DNA of 64,000 bases from Pseudomonas sp. Os17 (GTDB taxonomy: Bacteria; Pseudomonadota; Gammaproteobacteria; Pseudomonadales; Pseudomonadaceae): assembly GCF_001547895.1 (NCBI RefSeq), contig NZ_AP014627.1, positions 6,636,001 through 6,700,000 on the forward strand, written 5' to 3'. Position 1 is the first letter of the stretch; each line of letters begins with the position of its first letter. The notes under the pieces are model-generated. The model searched no databases, was not told where the DNA came from, and saw only the letters and a list, made by a program, of their open reading frames with translations. This document shows, in pieces, positions 58,848-64,000 of the stretch. The position numbers and the translations under genes are program-made.

Positions 58848-59846
58848 ATGACAAGCAATCCACTCTCCGCCTCGCCAACCAAACGCCCAAGCCCACTGCG
58901 CGCCGCAAGCGCGGTTGCTGCGCTGCTGTGCAGCCTGCTGCTGGCTCCGACCGCAGCCTTCGCCGACCAGCACGCCCCGGCCACCGCGCCGGCCGCCAGC
59001 GCTCCAGCCGCCGAACACCCTCAGACTGACCCGGCAGCCCCCCTGGCCACTGCGCCAGCCACCGATCCGGCCCAGGCCGAAGGCCTTCCGGTAGCGGGCC
59101 AGGACACCCCCGAAGTCCTCGAAGCCGACAACAGCCTGGGCATGGCCCATGACCTGTCGCCCTGGGGCATGTACCAGAACGCCGACATCATCGTGAAACT
59201 GGTGATGATTGGCCTGGCCATCGCCTCGATCATCACCTGGACCATCTGGATCGCCAAAGGCTTCGAACTGCTGGGTGCCAAGCGTCGCCTGCGCGGTGAA
59301 ATCGCTGCCCTGAAAAAGGCCACCACTCTCAAAGAGGCCAGCGCCACGGCCGCCAAGGAGGGCACCCTCGCCCACCTGCTGGTCCACGACGCCCTGGAAG
59401 AAATGCGCCTGTCGGCAAACAGCCGTGAGAAAGAAGGCATCAAGGAGCGGGTCAGCTTCCGCCTTGAGCGCCTGGTGGCTGCCTGCGGTCGCAACATGAG
59501 CAGCGGCACCGGCGTGCTCGCCACCATCGGTTCCACCGCGCCATTCGTCGGTCTGTTCGGCACCGTGTGGGGCATCATGAACAGCTTCATCGGCATCGCC
59601 AAGACCCAAACCACCAACCTCGCCGTGGTTGCCCCGGGCATCGCCGAAGCCCTGCTGGCCACCGCCCTGGGGCTGGTTGCAGCGATCCCGGCGGTCGTGA
59701 TCTACAACGTCTTCGCTCGCTCCATCACCGGCTACCGCGCCCAGGTGGCCGATGCCTCGGCAGAAGTCCTGCTGCTGGTCAGCCGCGACCTGGACCACCA
59801 GCCAGCCGAGCGCTCCGCACAACCGCACATGGTGAAAGTGGGGTAA
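58848..59846 (+). CDS. exbB: TonB-system energiser ExbB
   Basis: A 332-residue ExbB, longer than the E. coli form (244). After a signal-peptide-like segment there is an Ala/Pro-rich periplasmic stretch (about 38-90). Three membrane helices follow at about 120-145, 225-245 and 265-290, with the MotA/TolQ/ExbB motif LATIGSTAPFVGLFGTVWGI. With ExbD it forms the proton-driven motor for TonB-dependent uptake. The ATG at 58848 (MTSNPLSAS) follows AGG; the upstream frame is non-coding. Confidence 0.94.
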   Translation: MTSNPLSASPTKRPSPLRAASAVAALLCSLLLAPTAAFADQHAPATAPAASAPAAEHPQTDPAAPLATAPATDPAQAEGLPVAGQDTPEVLEADNSLGMAHDLSPWGMYQNADIIVKLVMIGLAIASIITWTIWIAKGFELLGAKRRLRGEIAALKKATTLKEASATAAKEGTLAHLLVHDALEEMRLSANSREKEGIKERVSFRLERLVAACGRNMSSGTGVLATIGSTAPFVGLFGTVWGIMNSFIGIAKTQTTNLAVVAPGIAEALLATALGLVAAIPAVVIYNVFARSITGYRAQVADASAEVLLLVSRDLDHQPAERSAQPHMVKVG

Positions 59847-59852
59847 TCAGCC

Positions 59853-60281
59853 ATGGGCTTGCATTTGAAAGAAGGCGCAGGCGACGACCTGGCCGAAAAC
59901 CACGAAATCAACGTCACGCCGTTCATCGACGTGATGCTGGTATTGCTGATCATCTTCATGGTGGCCGCCCCGCTGGCCACCGTGGACATCAAGGTCGACC
60001 TTCCCGCCTCCAGCGCCAAACCGGCGCCGCGTCCGGAAAAACCGGTATTCCTCAGCGTCAAGGCCGACCAGCGCCTGTTCATCGGCGAAGAGGAAGTCAA
60101 GGCCGAGACCCTGGGCGCCATTCTCGACGCCCGCACCCAAGGCAAGAAGGATACGACCATCTTCTTCCAGGCCGACAAGGGCGTGAACTACGGCGATCTG
60201 ATGAGCGTCATGGACAACCTGCGGGCCGCCGGCTACCTGAAAGTCGGCCTGGTCGGACTTGAGACGGCAGCCAAGAAATGA
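59853..60281 (+). CDS. exbD: TonB-system subunit ExbD
   Basis: A 142-residue ExbD, 6 nt after exbB. A single membrane helix (about 23-43) carries the essential aspartate in NVTPFIDVMLVLLIIFM. The periplasmic domain ends with ETAAKK. The last codons overlap the tonB start by 4 nt (ATGA). Confidence 0.96.
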   Translation: MGLHLKEGAGDDLAENHEINVTPFIDVMLVLLIIFMVAAPLATVDIKVDLPASSAKPAPRPEKPVFLSVKADQRLFIGEEEVKAETLGAILDARTQGKKDTTIFFQADKGVNYGDLMSVMDNLRAAGYLKVGLVGLETAAKK

Positions 60282-61030
60282 TCACGACGCGCCAAAGACT
60301 GACGCGTTACAGCGGTAGCCTGGCGGTGGTGCTGGGTGTCCATGCGCTGGCGATCCTCCTCGCCCTCAACTGGTCCAAACCACAACCAATACCCATTCCG
60401 CCCCAGGCCATGGTGGTGGAACTGGCGCCTGCCCCTGTGCCGCCTCCGCCGGCACCACCGAAAGTGGTGACCCCGCCGCAACCGCCTGCGCCGGTGGAAG
60501 AACTGCCGCTGCCCAAGCTCGCCGAAGCGCCGAAACCGACTATTTCAGTGCCCAAGCCGGCCAAGCCGAAGCCCAAGCCACAACCGCCAAAACCGGTGGT
60601 CAAGCCCGAGCCGCCCAAGGAAAAGCCTTCCGAGGAAAAGCCCAGCGACGCCCCGGTCACACCCGCCCCGTCCCAGCAGCCCGCCCCCGCGACTGCAGGC
60701 CCGTCACCGGCCCAGGCGGCCGCCAAGGCCAACTGGCAGGGACTGGTGCAGGCGCATCTGGCCAAGTACAAGCGCTACCCGAGCGAAGCTCAACGTCGAG
60801 GCAAGGAAGGCACCAACTCCCTGCGCTTCGTGGTTGATGCCGAAGGCAAGGTGCTGTCCTACGAGCTGATCAGCCGTTCGGGCAATGCGGATCTGGACCG
60901 GGCCACCCTGGACATGATCCGTCGCGCACAGACTCTGCCCAAGCCGCCGGCCGACATGCTCACCAATGGCACCGTGGAAGTCACCGCGCCCTTCAACTAC
61001 GAAATCGACAGAAGCCGCGGCCGCCGCTGA
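60278..61030 (+). CDS. tonB: TonB energy-transducing protein
   Basis: A 250-residue TonB. A short cytosolic tail and one membrane helix (about 12-32), then a Pro/Lys/Pro-Glu-rich spacer (about 40-140) and a C-terminal domain (about 150-235: YKRYPSEAQRRGKEGTNSLRFVVD by segments). TonB links ExbBD to outer-membrane siderophore and vitamin receptors. The start codon overlaps exbD by 4 nt, showing translational coupling. Confidence 0.95.
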   Translation: MITTRQRLTRYSGSLAVVLGVHALAILLALNWSKPQPIPIPPQAMVVELAPAPVPPPPAPPKVVTPPQPPAPVEELPLPKLAEAPKPTISVPKPAKPKPKPQPPKPVVKPEPPKEKPSEEKPSDAPVTPAPSQQPAPATAGPSPAQAAAKANWQGLVQAHLAKYKRYPSEAQRRGKEGTNSLRFVVDAEGKVLSYELISRSGNADLDRATLDMIRRAQTLPKPPADMLTNGTVEVTAPFNYEIDRSRGRR

Positions 61031-61039
61031 TACCCCGCC

Positions 61040-61061
61040 AGGGCACCTGCAAAGGTGCCCT
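61040..61061 (+). terminator. Hairpin after tonB
   Basis: A perfect 9-bp stem, AGGGCACCT/AGGTGCCCT, GCAA tetraloop, 10 nt after tonB. A weak T run follows (TTGGCGTTTG). Confidence 0.6.
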
Positions 61062-61179
61062 TGGCGTTTGTGCAGCCCGAAGCAGGCATTGGCGGGTGTC
61101 GCATTCCACCCTCCGTCTGATAACGTGCGTCTATCGATTGCAGCCGTTATGCTTGGCCGCATCCTCATGGACGCCCGCT

Positions 61180-62100
61180 ATGACCCTCACAGAATTACGC
61201 TACATCGTCACCCTCGCCCAAGAGCAGCACTTCGGCCACGCCGCCGAGCGTTGCCATGTCAGCCAGCCGACCCTCTCGGTGGGCGTGAAAAAGCTTGAAG
61301 ACGAACTCGGTGTGCTGATTTTCGAGCGCAGCAAGAGCGCGGTGCGCCTGACCCCGGTCGGCGAAACCATCGTCGCCCAGGCACAGAAGGTCCTGGAACA
61401 GGCCCAGGGCATCCGTGAACTGGCCCAGGCCGGCAAGAACCAGCTGACCGCACCGCTCAAGGTGGGCGCCATCTATACCGTCGGTCCCTACCTGTTCCCG
61501 CACCTGATTCCCCAGCTGCACCGGGTCGCGCCGCAGATGCCGCTGTATATCGAAGAGAACTTCACCCACGTACTGCGGGACAAGCTGCGCAATGGCGAGC
61601 TGGACGCGATCATCATCGCCCTGCCGTTCAATGAAGCCGATGTCCTGACCCTGCCGCTGTACGACGAGCCCTTCTACGTGCTGATGCCCAGCGGCCACTC
61701 CTGGACCAAGAAGGAAACCATCGACGCCAACCTGCTCAACGACAAGAGCCTGTTGCTGCTGGGCGAGGGCCACTGCTTCCGCGACCAGGTGCTGGAGGCC
61801 TGCCCGACCCTGACCAAGGGCAACGACGGCGCCAAGCACACCACCGTGGAATCCAGCTCCCTGGAGACCATCCGCCACATGGTCGCCTCCGGCCTGGGCA
61901 TCTCGATCCTGCCGCTGTCGGCAGTGGACAGCCATCACTACGCCCCCGGCGTGATCGAAGTGCGCCCACTGACCCCGCCGGTACCGTTTCGCACCGTAGC
62001 CATCGCCTGGCGCGCCAGCTTCCCGCGGCCCAAGGCCATCGAGATCCTCGCCGACTCGATCCGCCTGTGCTCGGTGGCCAAGCCGCCCGCCGCGAGCTAA
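61180..62100 (+). CDS. oxyR: Hydrogen-peroxide sensor OxyR
   Basis: A 306-residue LysR-family redox switch. The HTH is at about 1-60 (MTLTELRYIVTLAQEQHFGHAAE by segments, then VSQPTLSVGVKKLE). The redox cysteines are Cys199 in GEGHCFRDQ and Cys208 in EACP, exactly as in E. coli OxyR. On oxidation they form a disulphide and activate catalase and alkyl hydroperoxide reductase genes. It is 9 nt ahead of recG, a conserved pseudomonad pair. Confidence 0.96.
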   Translation: MTLTELRYIVTLAQEQHFGHAAERCHVSQPTLSVGVKKLEDELGVLIFERSKSAVRLTPVGETIVAQAQKVLEQAQGIRELAQAGKNQLTAPLKVGAIYTVGPYLFPHLIPQLHRVAPQMPLYIEENFTHVLRDKLRNGELDAIIIALPFNEADVLTLPLYDEPFYVLMPSGHSWTKKETIDANLLNDKSLLLLGEGHCFRDQVLEACPTLTKGNDGAKHTTVESSSLETIRHMVASGLGISILPLSAVDSHHYAPGVIEVRPLTPPVPFRTVAIAWRASFPRPKAIEILADSIRLCSVAKPPAAS

Positions 62101-62109
62101 GCAAGCGCA

Positions 62110-64000
62110 ATGACTGAGCTGTCGAAAGTGCCGGTCACGGCACTCAAGGGCGTCGGCGACGCCATGGCCGAGAAGCTGGCCAAGGTCGGCCTGGAAAACC
62201 TTCAGGACGTGCTGTTCCACCTGCCCCTGCGTTACCAGGACCGCACCCGCGTGGTGCCGATCGGCGCCCTGCGCCCGGGCCAGGATGCCGTGATCGAAGG
62301 CACCGTCAGCGGTGCCGACGTGGTCATGGGCAAGCGCCGCAGCCTGCTGGTGCGCCTGCAGGATGGCACCGGCGGCCTGAGCCTGCGCTTCTACCATTTC
62401 AGCAATGCCCAGAAAGACGGCCTGAAGCGCGGCACTCGCGTGCGCTGCTACGGCGAAGCCCGGCCCGGGGCCTCGGGCCTGGAGATCTACCACCCGGAAT
62501 ACCGCGCCATCAGTGGCGACGAACCGCCGCCGGTGGACCAGACCCTGACCCCCATCTACCCGCTGACCGAGGGCCTGACCCAGCAGCGCCTGCGCCTGCT
62601 CTGCCAGCAGAGCCTGGCCCTGCTCGGCCCCCGCAGCCTGCCGGACTGGCTGCCGGAGGAACTGGCCCGGGACTATCAGCTGGCGCCCCTGGACGATGCG
62701 ATCCGCTACCTGCATCACCCGCCGGCAGACGCCGATGTCGATGAGCTGGCCCTCGGGCACCACTGGGCCCAGCACCGCCTGGCGTTCGAGGAACTGCTGA
62801 CCCACCAGCTGTCCCAGCAACGCCTGCGCGACAGCCTGCGCTCCCAGCGCGCCCCAGTGCTGCCGCTGGCCCGGAACCTGCCGGCCAAGTACCTGAAGAA
62901 CCTCGGCTTCGCTCCCACGGGCGCGCAACAACGGGTCGGCAACGAAATCGCCTACGACCTGAGCCAGCCGGAACCCATGCTGCGCCTGATCCAGGGCGAC
63001 GTCGGCGCCGGCAAGACCGTGGTCGCCGCCCTCGCCGCCCTGCAGGCCCTGGAAGCCGGTTACCAGGTGGCGCTGATGGCGCCCACCGAGATCCTCGCCG
63101 AGCAGCACTTCATTACCTTCAAGCGCTGGCTCGAACCCCTGGGCCTGGAAGTCGCCTGGCTGGCGGGCAAGCTCAAGGGCAAGAACCGCGCGGCAGCCCT
63201 GGAACAGATCGCCGGCGGCGCGCCCATGGTGGTGGGCACCCACGCCCTGTTCCAGGACGAGGTGCAATTCAAGAACCTGGCCCTGGTAATCATCGACGAA
63301 CAGCACCGCTTCGGCGTCCAGCAGCGCCTGGCCCTGCGCCAGAAAGGCGTCGGCGGCCGCCTGTGCCCGCACCAGCTGATCATGACCGCCACTCCGATTC
63401 CGCGAACCCTGGCGATGAGCGCCTACGCCGACCTGGACACCTCGATCCTCGACGAACTGCCCCCGGGCCGCACGCCGGTCAATACCGTGCTGGTCACCGA
63501 CAGCCGCCGCGTCGAGGTGATCGAACGGGTGCGCGCCGCCTGCGCCGAAGGGCGCCAGGCCTACTGGGTCTGCACCCTGATCGAAGAATCCGAGGAGCTC
63601 ACCTGCCAGGCCGCCGAAACCACCTTCGAAGACCTCTCCAGCGCCCTGGGCGAACTGCGGGTGGGGCTGATCCACGGCCGCATGAAACCGGCGGAGAAAG
63701 CCGCGGTGATGGCCGAGTTCAAGGCCGGCAACCTGCAACTGCTGGTGGCCACCACGGTGATCGAAGTCGGGGTCGACGTGCCCAATGCGAGCCTGATGAT
63801 CATCGAGAACCCGGAACGCCTGGGCCTGGCACAGCTGCACCAGCTACGCGGCCGGGTCGGGCGCGGCAGCGCCGCCAGCCACTGCGTGCTGCTCTACCAT
63901 CCACCGCTTTCACAAATCGGTCGCCAGCGCCTGGGCATCATGCGTGAGACCAACGACGGTTTCGTCATCGCCGAAAAGGACCTGGAACTGCGCGGTCCCG
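62110..64000 (+). CDS. recG: ATP-dependent DNA helicase RecG (3' end outside window)
   Basis: Branch-migration helicase that remodels stalled forks and Holliday junctions. The reading frame from ATG 62110 stays open to the window edge, giving 630 residues of about 690. The N-terminal wedge domain (about 1-150) contains LPLRYQDRT. Walker A is GDVGAGKTVVA, motif II is DEQHRFG, motif III is MTATPIPRTLAM and motif VI is QLRGRVGRG. It was missed by stop-to-stop ORF calling because no stop lies in the window. It is cotranscribed with oxyR. Confidence 0.97.
   Translation, partial: MTELSKVPVTALKGVGDAMAEKLAKVGLENLQDVLFHLPLRYQDRTRVVPIGALRPGQDAVIEGTVSGADVVMGKRRSLLVRLQDGTGGLSLRFYHFSNAQKDGLKRGTRVRCYGEARPGASGLEIYHPEYRAISGDEPPPVDQTLTPIYPLTEGLTQQRLRLLCQQSLALLGPRSLPDWLPEELARDYQLAPLDDAIRYLHHPPADADVDELALGHHWAQHRLAFEELLTHQLSQQRLRDSLRSQRAPVLPLARNLPAKYLKNLGFAPTGAQQRVGNEIAYDLSQPEPMLRLIQGDVGAGKTVVAALAALQALEAGYQVALMAPTEILAEQHFITFKRWLEPLGLEVAWLAGKLKGKNRAAALEQIAGGAPMVVGTHALFQDEVQFKNLALVIIDEQHRFGVQQRLALRQKGVGGRLCPHQLIMTATPIPRTLAMSAYADLDTSILDELPPGRTPVNTVLVTDSRRVEVIERVRAACAEGRQAYWVCTLIEESEELTCQAAETTFEDLSSALGELRVGLIHGRMKPAEKAAVMAEFKAGNLQLLVATTVIEVGVDVPNASLMIIENPERLGLAQLHQLRGRVGRGSAASHCVLLYHPPLSQIGRQRLGIMRETNDGFVIAEKDLELRGP

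Noticed and set aside
61195..63840. An 881-residue open frame antisense to oxyR and recG
   Set aside because: High-GC DNA gives long open frames opposite real genes. Both plus-strand genes carry intact family motifs; the antisense product shows only repetitive Gly/Gln/His-rich sequence.

Overview
The window is a stretch of Pseudomonas chromosome, most likely from the P. fluorescens complex (P. protegens/P. chlororaphis-like). I infer this from the high-GC codon use, from gene order that follows the cyaA to recG arc of the P. aeruginosa chromosome (cyaA-rnk-cyaY-lysA-dapF-xerC-sutA-amtB-glnK-ubiK-yifB ... rep-xpt-cycB-pauR-dadX-ridA-dadA-lrp ... kauB-rpmG-rpmB-radC-coaBC-dut-algC-argB-pyrE-crc-rph-yicC-gmk-rpoZ-spoT-ridA-exbBD-tonB-oxyR-recG), and from REP-type intergenic repeats. 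I see no rRNA, tRNA, CRISPR array, prophage, insertion sequence or integron. The window cuts two genes: cyaA at the left edge and recG at the right edge.

Layout. Positions 1-3.4 kb hold the 3' part of cyaA, convergent rnk, and a cyaY-DUF1289 pair. Positions 3.5-8.2 kb form one operon: lptM-lysA-dapF-DUF484-xerC-HAD phosphatase. sutA, yjbQ and the nitrogen pair glnK-amtB lie on the minus strand (8.3-11.1 kb), followed by ubiK and yifB. An accessory stretch (13.4-22.8 kb) carries a periplasmic DUF4432 aldose epimerase-like protein, a TetR regulator divergent from an ABC transmembrane domain with no ATPase, a chemoreceptor, a LysR regulator divergent from a MATE exporter, and a GGDEF/EAL protein at the position of P. 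aeruginosa ProE. Next come rep, xpt, a large CoA-transferase-like protein and cycB.

Positions 28.4-41.8 kb are a catabolic region for amines and D-alanine. It has PauR (polyamine repressor), dadA-ridA-dadX with divergent lrp, a PuuB/PauB-like oxidase and the KauB aldehyde dehydrogenase. Interspersed are a MocR regulator opposite a DUF1127 gene, a phospholipase-D lipoprotein, a small secreted protein resembling T6SS immunity protein Tai4, and an MFS transporter.

Positions 41.8-64 kb are core genes: ribosomal proteins L33 and L28, an oligopeptide-binding protein, radC, coaBC, dut, algC, argB, pyrE, crc, rph, yicC, gmk, rpoZ, spoT, ridA, a lipoprotein, an epimerase-like protein, exbB-exbD-tonB, oxyR and recG.

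The most notable non-coding signals are twin 18-bp palindromes between tetR and the ABC-TMD gene, a 20-bp near-perfect palindrome before lrp, three sites at 30-bp spacing before the MocR gene, seven tandem degenerate heptamers behind sutA, adjacent inverted repeats in the rpmB-dppA gap, two strong hairpins before algC, and several REP elements, one of which supplies a stop codon. No complete new defence or secretion system is evident. The best leads are the ATPase-less ABC exporter with its own TetR switch and the solitary Tai4-like protein.
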